Shown in pieces: positions 44,518 through 56,500 of a DNA stretch of 64,000 nt. Below the pieces are notes generated by a model. The model was not told where the DNA came from. It worked only from the letters and a program-made list of their open reading frames with translations, and searched no databases. Each line of letters starts with the position of its first letter. Position 1 is the first letter of the stretch. Origin of the DNA: Gnetum montanum (taxonomy: Eukaryota > Streptophyta > Gnetopsida > Gnetales > Gnetaceae); NCBI GenBank assembly GCA_015680685.1, contig MNCI01009062.1, positions 168,672-232,671 of the forward strand, given 5' to 3'. The position numbers and the translations under genes are program-made.

Positions 44518-46541
44518 ATGGATCACCTTGTCCAATGCATACAATACACACAACATAATGATTTTGAGATGACTTCCTCTTACCCAAGATCGCCATTCGC
44601 GTACGAGTATGAGTTCATGGCCTTGCCCGAACCCAACAGCCATTGGGGCCTTGCCTTCTCACAAAAAATCATAGGAGCACATGCCCAAGGCATTCGCTTC
44701 ATAGTCTACACACACTGGGGCCATGCCCCAAACTCCCCAACCTCAACCCAGCATTTACGCAGGCACCACATGTGCCATGCCTATCTCACCGGTGCCTTGG
44801 GCACCTGCTCATCATCCGTCTGGGATTACGTTAAACTATCCATGGCCCAGTACGACCTTAAACTGCCAACACACGTCTGGTATGACATTAAACTATCAAC
44901 GACCATCTGCCATGACATTAAACTTGCAAAGCCCACAACTAATGATCCAACCCTTCATTGCACAACCTACATGAGTCCAATCAACACAACCGACTGGTGA
45001 ATCCACGAGATGGGAACAAGTGTCCCAACTGATCCAGACTTTGATGGAGGAAATCAACCAGCTTAAGGTTACCTCCTCAGACACACCTAAGGTGGTGGAC
45101 TTTTACTGTGATGATCCAATCTACCCTACAATCCCACCCCTTACATTACCTGTGGGCTATTCATTGCCACATCTGACAAAATACAATGGTCATAGTGACC
45201 CCAATGCACATATCATTACATTCCATAGAGAAACCATCATGTTGCACTCCTAGCCACATGCCATTCTACGCCTCTTTCCCTTGTCGCTCATTGGCAAAGC
45301 TCTAAATTGGTACCATGCCCTACCCTGAGCTTCCATCGCATCCCTCGAGGACATCATACACTAGTTTATGACATGCTTCAGAGACAACATCAGACCTGAG
45401 GTGACAATTGACAAGCTCCCTCACGTTAGAGAAGGACCCCCTAGAGCCCATACTACCCTTCCTCCAGCGATGGAGTGCTAGAGCTAATGAAATGCATGAG
45501 CCGATCGCAAAGCCACATCTCTTGGCAATCTTCAAGGGTGTAGTCGATGACTTCATCAAGTCCAAATTGCTCTACCAGGCCCCAAAGTCTCTTACCCATG
45601 CCTTTGACCAAGCAAAGGGAATTGAAAAGGCAGCAAGAGCAAGCAATGACCCATCCTACATGGCCTACAGGAGCCAACACAAAAAACAACAACATGCACA
45701 ACAACAAATGCAACAACTGCAACCAACACGAACAACAAAAATAGCGCAGGATACACAAGCAACATCAAATGCAACAATCACCATGCCAACACATGCAACC
45801 AACAAGCCCGTGGCCTCAACACCCCAAGCCGCCAACTCTAGCTTTGGTGCCATCACACAAGCCACTCCTAGATGTGAGCGCACCCAACGCAAACACATAC
45901 CCTTGTCGGGAAAACCTTCCCAATTACTAGAAAAACTACTTAACGTTGGTTTGATCTAATGAAAACACATGTCAGATGATGCCTACATACGCAACCAGAA
46001 ACATTGTGAATTGGCAAGTCATCCCACTACAACATACAATGCATGTGTTCCACAACATTTTAACTTAAGTGCATACTGCCACTACCACCAAATGTCTAGA
46101 CACAACATAGACACTTGTCAAACTTTGCAAAACGATTTGCAAAGAATGGTAAAGAAAGGATTTCAAAATGTAGCGCAACTTGACAGTCCCACCCCCTCTG
46201 CCTCCACAAGCATGGGGCCTCCCTTTGTCATCAAAGTGCCACCTCATAAACCCACAACACCTTTTGTGGTCAAAGTTCCATAACATTCGTCTGCTAAGAT
46301 GATAAACTGGCAACAACCACCCATCGCAACGTTGAACACACAAGTCACTCTGACGACACCCACACCAAGCCCAAGTTCCAGCAACTTGACCACATACAAG
46401 CAGTGGCAACCCAAGTCACCAACACCTAAACCAAAAACCAGTCCTAGCTCTACCCCTAGGCCCACTAAACAACAACCCTTGCACATTGCCCCTCCACAAG
46501 AGCTCTAAAACATCGCTCACACAATAGAAGAAGCTTCCACC
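44518..46541 (+). pseudogene. element D gag, broken
   Basis: ATG 44518 opens a 160-codon N-terminal frame (MDHLVQCIQYTQHNDFEMTS) with low similarity to other copies. It includes four in-frame boundary words giving YDLKLP, YDIKLS and HDIKLA repeats. Core: VVDFYCDDPIYPTIPPLTLP, YNGHSDPNAHIITF (45080-45230), a TAG where relatives have Trp, then LEPILPFLQRWSARANEMHE, DFIKSKLLYQ (45430-45580), a Gln-rich linker and RKHIPLSGKPSQLLEKLLNV. Knuckle: FNLSAYCHYHQMSRHNIDTC at about 46050-46110. PPFVIKVP and PFVVKVP peptides at 46220-46282. Confidence 0.78.
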
Positions 46542-47210
46542 ATGACAAACATAAATGAAAACCTTGCAGACGTACTATCCCATGCACACAATGCATTAAA
46601 ACATAAGAATGTAACACCTAGCTTACTTGACCTCAACTTAACATCACCAGAGCATCGTCAAGCACTAGCACACATGCTTGCCTCCATCCTTACTATAGAA
46701 AACATGCCTCCAATTGAAGATGCCATTCACGTAGCCATTACATCCCCTGTACCACAAGATACAAACACAACAACTCTAACCTTCCACAACAATGATGTCA
46801 AGATCGATCCCGAACGAGGGGAGGTCATGCATGCACCGTTGAACACTAGTGTAAACATTGAAAAATACATAGTAAGCAGGGTACACATTGATGATAGCAT
46901 GGCAGAAAATTTTGTTGCACACTCCGTCGTCAAACAATTAGGCCTAACGATTGAGTCTCTAAACTCCTTCGATGGAGCACGTGTAGCCATTAAAGGTCCA
47001 ATCCACATCGCCTTCACGATAAGAGACCAGCACCCCACATTTGCAAACTTTATAGTCATTGACAAGATGCTAGACTAAAACATGATCCTAGGATGCCCCT
47101 GGCTAGCTAGGTCATGTGCAGTGTCATCTCCCATCCACCAAGAACTCCACCTCCTCCACGAAGGGAGGGAGATCATCATACATGGCGACAATGCCCCATC
47201 CACCCAATAG
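46542..47210 (+). pseudogene. element D protease, first copy
   Basis: Frame 46542-47078: SLLDLNLTSPEHRQALAHML (the lineage-specific pre-protease helix), LTFHNNDVKIDPERGEV, then RVHIDDSMAENFVAHSVVKQ at the active site (D-D-S; relatives have D-D-G/S-A-T/A-T-N), and ANFIVIDKMLD. After a TAA the flap region reads NMILGCPWLARSCAVS. The aspartate is kept but the flanking motif has drifted. Confidence 0.75.
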
Positions 47211-47660
47211 CCCTTCACAACCTCTATCCGAAATGTCGTTAAACTATCTTGTGTCCAAAATGATGATAAACTAATAATGGCCCGAAAAGGCCTTCAACTA
47301 GCTTATGGCCCAGAATGGCCTAAAACTATCACTTTTTGCATTGCTTTTCTTTCATTCGCATATTCTAACTCTATGTACGGTAGGTGTTGCTTGATGTTGT
47401 TTTCTTCCTAGTTGATTTTTTTGCAGGGTCTTGCAGGCACGTAGCATGATCATGCATGCAACACCACACTTTACACAAGCAAGGTAAGCATTAGTCCACT
47501 ATGACTATAAATTTCCACACCATAGTCCTGGCATCATGACTTAAAACTGATACCACAGAAACGTCCTGGAATTATAACTGTAAACTGATACCACAGATTT
47601 CTGTCCGGTATGACACTAAACTGCTACATTCGTCTCCTAAGACATTAAACTGGCATGTTG
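47211..47660 (+). other. element D boundary-word spacer 1
   Basis: Non-coding. It repeats GTCGTTAAACTATC, GATGATAAACTAAT, GGCCTAAAACTATC, GACTTAAAACTGATACC, GACACTAAACTGC and GACATTAAACTGGC across 47230-47650. It includes a TTTTTTTGCAGG acceptor-like site near 47425. Confidence 0.65.
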
Positions 47661-48450
47661 CGTCAACAACAACAACAAAGAAACCTTTTGTTATCAAGGT
47701 TCCACAACAAGATAGTCAAACAAAAATGACACCTCCTAAACTACCATTTGTCATAAAGGTGCCCCCATGCGATGGCCCCTCACCTACCCAGAGCCCAACC
47801 GTAGGCAATGTCTCAACCTCTTCTCCCTCAAGAGTCAACCTTGCCAACAACATGGGTAAGCCTACCAAATGGTAGCACAAGAGGACAAACGAATAACAAA
47901 CAACATCCATAGCCGAAATAAAAGCCACACCTAGTATACAGCAACCAAACACTGGGGACCCTACCCCTAATCCCAAACAAACCAGGCCCAAGCACTTGAC
48001 CCATACAGAGGCAACCAACACAACGACAAACAACATGGATTTTGTAGCTACACTGGCCCAGGAGAACAAATGCTCAAACAAAAGGACACAACCATGAGCT
48101 TGTACGACCTGGTCATGACATCATCAGCTCATCAAGAAGCCTTAGCGCAAACATTAGCATCCATTCCTACTATAGAAGACATCCCTACTAACATAGAATC
48201 CATCTGTACAATGATTTCACAACTCACACCACAAAGATTGGGTTCAAACACCTTATCCTTCTACGACGATGTAGTTAAAGTCAACTCCAAACGAGGGGAG
48301 GTCACAATAGATCCATTATCAATTAGCATACGTGTTGGGAAATGTACCATTCATAGAGTGCACATTGATGATGGCGCGACAACCAATGTAGTTCTATACT
48401 TCATCATCGACAAGCTAGGCATGGCAGACGAGATCATGCCTATAGAAACC
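47661..48450 (+). pseudogene. element D second gag-C/protease block
   Basis: Reads KKPFVIKVPQQ and LPFVIKVPPCD (47678-47770), then from 48070 MSLYDLVMTSSAHQEALAQT, LSFYDDVVKVNSKRGEV, and RVHIDDGATTNVVLYFIIDK, a better-preserved active site than the first copy. It stops after LGMADEIMPIE, where boundary words begin. This repeats modules already present at 46180-47210, so D carries a diverged duplication or a recombination joint between two elements. Confidence 0.72.
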
Positions 48451-48688
48451 ATGTGTCTATGGCCTGAAATGGTCTTAAACTAGTTCACGGCCCGAAATGG
48501 CCTTAAATTACCACCTTTTCACATTGTTTTCTATTTACTTGTGCATTTTAGTTCATGCCTTCTATAGTTGCTATTTAACATTATTTTCTCTAGTTTCTTT
48601 CGTTTACAGGATCATACAGACACACATGCATGCATCCAGACCGACAGTCTTGGCATCATGACTTAAAACTAATACCATAGATCATCCT
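48451..48688 (+). other. element D boundary-word spacer 2
   Basis: TGGCCTGAAATGGTCTTAAACTAG and GCCCGAAATGGCCTTAAATTA at 48460-48510, an acceptor-like TCTTTCGTTTACAGG near 48608, and GACTTAAAACTAATACC near 48659. Cut by F at 48689. Confidence 0.6.
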
Positions 48689-50179
48689 TGAAACACCGTG
48701 GAAATTACGAATCAGCCTAAGGCAAAGATTCACGATTCGGGCTAAATTTTGTGACAGAAATCCAGAAGACAGAACAAGGCAAAGAGGCACGCAGCATCAA
48801 GTCTCCAAGCTTCCTACAAATTTCAACCTTACTTTGTTTTCTTTCTTTATGCTACATTACGCAACATAGCATAGTGTTGCTCAGCGTAACTCTATTTAAC
48901 ATAGCCCAGTATCAAAAAGTAACTTACTTCGGTGAATTGGACGAAGTTTAAGGTCTAAGACTTGTCGCATACTCTGCTAAGTCTTTTGTCCAAGGCTGAG
49001 TTTACACTCCGTTATGTAGAGCAGCGTAATGAGCTTCCAGAAAGTCAAAGTCAGAGTCCAAAGAAGTGTGGCAGATTGATTTCTTCCTTTTTGCAGATTG
49101 GTCACTTTACGCTTATTACGCTACGTAGCGTAAACAAGCATAACTTATTGTAAAGTTGACCATGTTTGATGCTCTATTACGCTTCGCGGCGTAAGTGAGC
49201 GTAATACAACTTAAAGTCAACTAAGGCAGTACCAAACACACATCTGTTATCCATACACACAATATGCTCATCAACGTATCGTAGCGTAATCATGAGATGG
49301 CTTCAGCAGGAGTGGTTGACCAGTTTCAACACAAAGTTTGCCAAGTCAACAACATTCTAAAAGTTCAAGACACGTGTCATCAGGGCTGTGCCTTCTTCAC
49401 ATACTACCGAGCTTATAAATACTCTAGTTGACGAAGAAAGAAACGGGTTCAGATCTTGATCATCTTTTTGGGTAGCATCATTTTTTAGCAGAGACAAAAA
49501 GACATTTTGAGCATTGGCAGCAAGGGCGATCAGTCTTTTGGCAAAAATATAGTTCTCTCCATTGGCAATCGTTGGCAGCTTTGAAGTAGAGAGTATCGGA
49601 GGCAAAAGGAATAGATCAGAGATCGAGAGATCATCTGGTGCGGTTTGGCAAGGTTTATTGATCAGAAATGGTTGATCGATAGACACCCAAGCTTAGCCTT
49701 CCTTGCATCCCATCTTTGGCTTATGAGGTAGACCGAGCTTCATTCTGTACTCCTTGTTGAACATTTTTCTTGTTGGTTTGTATGCTTCGCATAGGATAAG
49801 CAGAGTTTGCTATTGGAACTTTGTATACAATATACTCAGTCTTCAAATCAAAACATAGATCTTGGAATTGCACACTTTTCTAAATCTAATCCTCCTTATC
49901 ACGTTGACATTGTCATTATTTCGATTTATTTACATCATTTTCTACTCCTTCTACGATTCATCGAATCAAATTTTCTTGTGGAATATCTATATAATACACA
50001 TATTATCGTGATATTCGTCAATTTACTGATTGAGTAAGTTCCTGTCTGATCGACAAGACCGTTTAGGGCACCATGGATTCGTTTTCCCCAGCATGGCCCT
50101 CGCACGCATCCGTGGTTGAGACTGTGTACACGGATTTTCGTTCGGTATTTTCCAGCGATCGACGTTTTTCGTCGTTACA
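48689..50179 (+). repeat. element F 5' LTR
   Basis: 1491 bp, TGAAACACCGTGGAAATT to CGTCGTTACA. TTACGCTACGTAGCGTAA and TTACGCTTCGCGGCGTAA palindromic words at 48850-49290. TATA box at 49414-49421. U5: GTAAGT at 50034-50039, GTCTGATCGACAAGACC and TTTAGGGCACC. Confidence 0.8.
49414..49421 (+). promoter_or_regulatory. TATA box of element F LTR
   Basis: TATAAATA in GAGCTTATAAATACTC. Confidence 0.6.
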
Positions 50180-50185
50180 GTTTTC

Positions 50186-50204
50186 TAGCACTAGAAGGAG
50201 GGCT
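50186..50204 (+). other. primer-binding site of element F
   Basis: TAGCACTAGAAGGAGGGCT after CTACAG-like LTR end TTACA-GTTTTC; three differences from the family consensus. Confidence 0.6.
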
Positions 50205-50428
50205 TGAACCTCCAATCCATATTTTAAGGGTAGCCCTGTAAGCGATCTGTACCCACATTCATAAAACATAAATGTAATACCTCTAAGGAAGTTTACGAAA
50301 TCATGTGGTGTAGATTGGTCACAGCAATGATTCCTTTTGAATCCTACAGGGTAAAAGGCCCAATCATAATTTTGTTTGGCTGTCGCCTTTTAGATCCTAT
50401 CATTTGTTGTCATTAACCTATCTGAGAA

Positions 50429-52119
50429 ATGGATTCTACATATGCAACCACTACCACTATGATCACCATTGACTCGGGTGCCACATCCGTAAACCCCATC
50501 ACCACCACCGGACCAGCTTCTGGTGTAATAGGACCTCAGGGACCATCTTGTCGTTCATTGAGGCTACAGGGCAAGGATCCTGTATTCACCGTCATGACTC
50601 CTGAAGAGTACAATTTCATTTGCATCAAGATCTAGGCAAAGCTCACTCTTAGTCGAGCCGAGATTGAGGCGAAACGAAATTATGAGCTACTTTGAATGAT
50701 ATCCACTTGAACCAAGACCCACTTGAACCAGTCTTGAAGTTTATACAACGATGGAGGGCTACTTTGAATGATATCCATGAGCCTATCGCAGAAGCCCATC
50801 TACTGGCTATTTTCAAAGGAGCAGTTAACGACTTCATCAAGTCTAAACTGTATTACCTTGCCCCTAGCTCCTTGAGTCAGGCTTTTGCCCAAACTAGGAG
50901 CATCCAAGATGCTGTTGAGGCTAGTAAAGACTCGGCGTATGTGGCCTATAAAAATGCCAATAATAAGGGTAAAGAAAAAGGTAAAGCAACAATGATGATA
51001 GTAGTTACGCTGGCTGAGGGCACTAAAAACAAGAATAACAAGAAGGCACCCATAGCGTCTGCCGAGGCCACGGCTAGTGCAAGTAGCACCAGCCAAGACA
51101 CTCCTGCCCCTAAAAAGCCCCCCTAGTCAAAGCCAAACTTCGAGCGTAAATATTGCTCAAAATATATAGCCCTACCTATAAATCATTTGGAGCTATTGAA
51201 ATAATTATTAGGGGCAGGATACATTCAAAATAAAAAGGTATCCGAAGAAGCTCTGCAGCATCATAGGCGTCATTGTGAATTGCTGAAGAATCCTTCTTTA
51301 GCCCTACCTAATGAGCCGCCAGTTCCAAGGTCTTTTAGGTTGGACCATTTTTGTGACTACCATCAGTTATGTGATCATGATATCGATTACTACTGGGCAT
51401 TGAAGGATGACATTCAATGCATGATTGACGATGGTTCTCTGAAACTAGACGGCAGTAGTCCAACATGTCCTGAAAACCAAGCGTTGCATGTGTACAAAGA
51501 CCCATTAAATGCAAATAACGCACTGTACACCATCAACGTCGTAAGTACGGACAGTGAAGGGAAGGTACCGCCTAAACAACCCTTTATTTTACGCATGCCT
51601 ACCAATTCACCCCAGGGGGCAAGTTCTTCACCGGCAATTAGCGGTGTCTCAAGGCCACCCTTTGTTATTCGGGTGCCCTCTCCAACGATAACCCGGTCTC
51701 ACATTAACGATAAAGCCATGGCCATGCCCACGCCCACTCCTAAGGTGCCTTTTATCCTTAGGGTACCAAAACCGCCGACCGCTCCTTTTACGCAGGGGCA
51801 AGCTTCTAACCAAAACCACCAACTGCCACCAAATAAAAAAAAGGAAGGAGATGAGTCAATTAATGCCACAAAAAACCACTCTATGCTAGGCTTTGCTAAG
51901 CCCAGGCCCCTGGCCTTTGTCCCTGCACCTGCACCTTATGGGCAAGACAAAGGTACAGAAACACAACCACCTCCCCTCGGTAGAAAGAAACACAACCTTC
52001 TAATTGACTCTATTCCGCCTCGAGAAATCTGTCTCTTAGGGCGAATGGAAGAGAATAGACGGGATAAGCAACCTAGCCAAGAACGGGACCTCCTCGACGC
52101 ATTTACACAAGTCAAGTAG
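50429..52119 (+). pseudogene. element F gag, internally deleted and broken
   Basis: ATG 50429 (MDSTYATTTTMITIDSGATS). SLRLQGKDPVFTVMTPEEYN, then FICIKI-stop-AKLTLSRAEIEAKRNYEL, as in B and E. At 50686 the gag core is deleted: the frame jumps to HLNQDPLEPVLKFIQRW and DFIKSKLYYLAPSSL (50700-50870). Compared with E, roughly 1.2-1.3 kb is missing, with a 20-base direct repeat at the joint. The frame 51280-52119 holds the knuckle region FRLDHFCDYHQLCDHDIDYY (last Cys is Tyr) and PFILRMP, PFVIRVP and PFILRVP peptides, and ends in QVK-TAG where E has QVTQ. Confidence 0.82.
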
Positions 52120-52984
52120 GCTTTAAAAGAGAATAACACAACACTAAGCCTCTATGACTTGCTTATGACATCTCAAAAGCATCGTGAGGCTATGGTCTGT
52201 ATGTTGACATCCATACCTATGGATGAAGGCTTACCAACGGAAGAGGATGCGATACATGCTGTCATGTTTCCTCCTGCCACTGAGCAACCTAAACCAACCC
52301 CTTTGACCTTTCATGATGAATCCATCAAAGATGATCCTAAGAAAGGTTGAGTGACAATAGAACCCATGTTTATCACCATCTGGGTTGGTCAACATCGGAT
52401 CTGGAGGGTGCACGTTGACGATGGCACGGCTACGAATGTCATCCCTTATCCTATAGTGGATAAGTTGGGTCTGGTCGACCAAATTAGTCCTACGATGAAA
52501 TTGTGCCTAAAGTTGTTCAATGGGGCATGAGTTCAAGTCAAGGGAATGGTGCATATCTAATTTGTGGCAGGGGATCAATTCCCAACAGACGCCACATTTA
52601 TCGTTGTCGAGGAGATGCCCGATTTCAACCTGATCCTAGGGAGGTCCTAGCTAGCCCAACTGAGGGCAGTTTCGTTACCAATACACCAAGAGATACACCT
52701 CCCTTATGCGGGGGGAGAGGTAGTAATACATGGTGATGAAATAACTTCTAGGACTGTTAATAACATAAAGGAAGAACGGGATTCGGAGATTGAGATGCCT
52801 GAAAATCAAACCCATGTCCGAGTTCCTGAACAAGCCGAAATGAATGATGACAGCCCAGCCTGGGCAGACCTACCATTTTAGGGAGAAGAGGATGATGTGG
52901 AAGAGTCAGGCCATAAACCTCCTCGCCCTTACACACCGCTGAACGTAAAAGCCATAAAGAAACAACTGCGGGCTAGCGATTAAT
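52120..52984 (+). pseudogene. element F protease region, broken
   Basis: LSLYDLLMTSQKHREAMVCM (52144-52205), LTFHDESIKDDPKKG-stop, RVHVDDGTATNVIPYPIVDK at the active site (about 52407-52466), FVAGDQFPTDATFIVVEEMP, then FNLILGRS followed by TAG where relatives have Trp, and HLPYAGGEVVIHGDE. The C-terminal tail runs to NVKAIKKQLRASD and a TAA near 52983. This is the family end of gag-pro. Confidence 0.78.
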
Positions 52985-53510
52985 CTGAGTGGTATTTGCG
53001 TGCATCGTTACACTTTTACTAGTTTTCCGCTTACGCTTACCAAATTTGATTGTTAGTTTTCTTTAATATACATACATATTTACGCTTTCTGTCCATTAGG
53101 CTATTTATATTCTCCATTTTACGCTATTTATGCTTGAATTCTAGTAGTCATATTAGCACAATTATGCAGATATGTACATTTTTATAAATTACACTCCCAG
53201 ACGTACGTAATGGCCCACAATGGCCTAAAACTAGTAAAGGCCTGCAATGGCCTAAAACTAGCAAATTCATTCATTTATATCTTACGCAAATGCTATGTGA
53301 CGGCCCGCAATGGCCTTAAACTAGCTACTCCATTCTACAGTCATAATAACGCAACCTATCCAAAGTCTTTAACAATTCTCTTTACGCTTAAAGACATAAA
53401 ATTAAACATAACATAAATAAAAAACCATAAAGAAAATCTCATGGTTAATCATGCCTAGGTTCATATTTCCATTGTTCAACTTCATAAATAAAATCATGCA
53501 TAAATCACAA
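52985..53510 (+). other. element F spacer between protease and antisense gene
   Basis: Non-coding: TTACGCTT words near 53030-53120, and boundary words GGCCCACAATGGCCTAAAACTAG (53208), GCCTGCAATGGCCTAAAACTAG (53240) and GCCCGCAATGGCCTTAAACTAG (53303). Confidence 0.65.
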
Positions 53511-56500
53511 TTACGCGTCCCCCCTAGTACCACTATTGCCCGTATCTCTTAACTCCGTCTCTAAGCTTAACAAATCGTCCTTAAGTGGGCCATCCCTTTT
53601 AGGAAGTATTCCTTCATGAGGAATGTCATCTTCATGGGGTTCTTGCACTAACACTCGCTCCCCAAGAGGACGGTCTGCATCATTACGCTCTTCTTTTTGA
53701 ACGTGCCCTTCATCCTGTCCACCTTCTTCATCCACTCCTTGTACCTACATACAATAAATACATAAGCAAAAATACCATGATAAAACAAATCAGAAAATTT
53801 AAATTCAATAACATTCAAACTTACTTGTGATGGTCCTGCATTCGCAGAAAAATGGAGTTGGTCTAAACCCACCCATAGGCATTGCATAATTTCATCTTTG
53901 GTTAACTCAGACCAAACTCCATCTCCCAGATTAGTTCTAGCCTTCACCTTTCCCTTCTCCACACTAGTCCATCGGGGTGATTCAGGGAAGAAAGTAGGAA
54001 CTGTAGTCTCTTCCCCGGGATGAGTAATTTCCCTTTCTAGGGACGTGCTTACCGTCACCTACTCCTGGAACTTCTTGAAGGCCTTAGATGCACCAATGAC
54101 ATTGAGGAACACCCACAAGGATTGAGCTTCAATGGCAGAATCTCGATAATGCTGACGATAAGCGATACTTTCTTGCTTATACAGATACTTATGATCCTTT
54201 TCTTTCTGCCCCCACTCTTGAACACTTGCGCAAAATTCCTTCCAGTCCTGGTTCTTCTAGGCCAAGAGCTCTATTTGTATCCTTTGCTCCACCAATTCGT
54301 GACTGGTTTGCACGCTGTTTCTAACCGTGGTCTAGTAGTGAACGTAGTCAATAACAGTCATATGCCAGTCCTCCTCATCTATTCCTCGTGCCTGCAGGAA
54401 TTTACATCGCAATCTTAAGTCTTTGACCTCTTTGGTAAGAGACATCCTTTACTTCTCTAACCTCTGCAGCCTCTTCCAGAGATCTTCATTAATGTTCTAA
54501 CTCTCCCACAAGAAGCGGGTCAAGCATAATGCACATTTACGCATTTCCTTGTAAATGTTGCATGGCACGACCGCCCCGTCTGATGAAGGCTCAACTATGT
54601 CCAGGTCAATGGGCTCCATAGGGTCCCATCAAAGGCAAGCTCCTGACAACAAATATTATCAAACGTATATAAACATTATAATCTTATAATAAAATAAGTG
54701 TACTATAGTTGTAACATACCAGCCCTAGGATCGATGCGCTCGAGACGCTCGATCATATCGCTGACAATGCCTTCCATTAAGGCAAACTTATCAGGGAATT
54801 CCCCCCACACTTTACTTACAATGGTGGATGGGGATGCACCTCATTCATCTGTAGTGTAATTAAGTCAAAATTTCTAGTTATTAATAGAATTCCTTAAAAA
54901 TTATAATACACTGATTACCTCTGCCTGTTATAGTGGGGAGCGCATCAACGTTTTCCACCCCCTCTCTCTCCTCATGCACAAGGGTCTATGCCTCACTTAT
55001 TCTAACAGCCAGGGCCTCCTCTGCCAAAACTGGGGCCCCTTCCCCACGCCGTAATATCACTGCCCCTATTTCAGGGGTCAACCGCTTTATAGGTCTCCCT
55101 GTTCATGCCACATAACACATTTAAACAATTCAAAGTACCCTGAATAAAGCTACGTAATACAATAATTGCCATAACTTTTACTATGTCTTTACGCTTACCA
55201 GGCAAAGGTTTACTTCGCTGTAACCTGACTTGCACAGTTCTATCTGTGCCACTTGCTGGTTCCACAGGTGACTCGCTTAGGCGAGGCCTTTTACGCTGAA
55301 CTGAGGCATCTACTATCTCTATAGCCAGATGCTTCCCTCGTGACACATCACTGGTGTAAGTGGGGACTGCCCCAACTATGCTGTTAGGGCCCCGCATTCG
55401 AGGTGCCGCCAAATCCCTAGTGGTTATAGATAGCGACTCCCCAATTCCCTCCGAAGGATCCTGTGACCGGGTAGTGCCGAAGAGATGAGAAATCCAAAGT
55501 TTGGATAACTGGTCTCGGTCTTGTAGCACCTAGACCCCATTCCTCTAGACAACCAAAAATTTGGCAAAAAGCTGGAGGCAAGCTATGAAGAAGGTGAAGT
55601 GCACACTGAAATGAGACTCGAGCTTTTGACGGAGCCTGATCATTTCAGTGCGTAACCCCTTAGCAAAATAGCTTGCCTAGTCGAATTGGGTCCTTTCCTC
55701 CATCACCTCTCGCATAATATAGGCCTATTCTATAGTAAATAACTTCCCCTGTGAGAGTGTTTTGGGGAAAGCCCGGGCTCGGAAGAGGGGATAAATAGTC
55801 TTGGCGACCTCTAATTCGATCTTTTCACAAGGGATCCCCTTGGTTTCCTTCTTAGTCCCCAACAACTCCTCCAGCTCTTCCTGATATTTGACGCTTCTCC
55901 TCGATTTTTCCTCTATGGGAAGATCGTCAGAGGGGACGCCGAAGAGGTCAGTAAATAGTTGAGCATCGATATCAAAGCTTACACGCATGTGATGCACACG
56001 TGTGCAAAAATGTTCAACTTCCTCGCTGAAGGAGTTAACCAAGGTTAACATTTCGCTTGCAGGGATATCAGGGGTTACGGCTAGGAATAAATGCATCATC
56101 CTCGCTTCTCGCAGCTTGGTGACCAAAGCAACTAGGGCTGCCGCATGGCTGAGCCAGCGTTGTGCCTCCTTTATGTCGCCATAATGGAAGAGGAGGGTGT
56201 TCGCCTTGCGGCCAGAAATCGTGATGGTAATCTCCCGGGATTCCCTGACTGATAACACAAGGCATATGTCCAGATAGCGAAAACACTATTACGCAACATT
56301 TCAAAACAAAAAAAAATGTAATATCCTGTAGCTAATAGCAGCAACAAAACCTTACCAGGTCCAAATGGCAAAGGAAATGAAGGGAGCTTCGTTTGCATGT
56401 CTGCGAGGGTGAGGGGTGGGTTCAAAGTCCATTCCTCATGTAACCACCTGAGATTCTGACAATTTTTGAAGGAATCAGCATAACGGGTGGGATACTCAGG

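Larger units (their letters stand above)
42592..48688 (+). mobile_element. Tat-like element D, 5' part
   Basis: 5' LTR 42592-44138, PBS, leader, gag, protease, and a second gag-C/protease block. It is then cut by element F at 48689. Inserted in the G leader (flank GCTAG at 42587-42591). Its RT and antisense gene, if any, lie outside the window. Confidence 0.72.
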
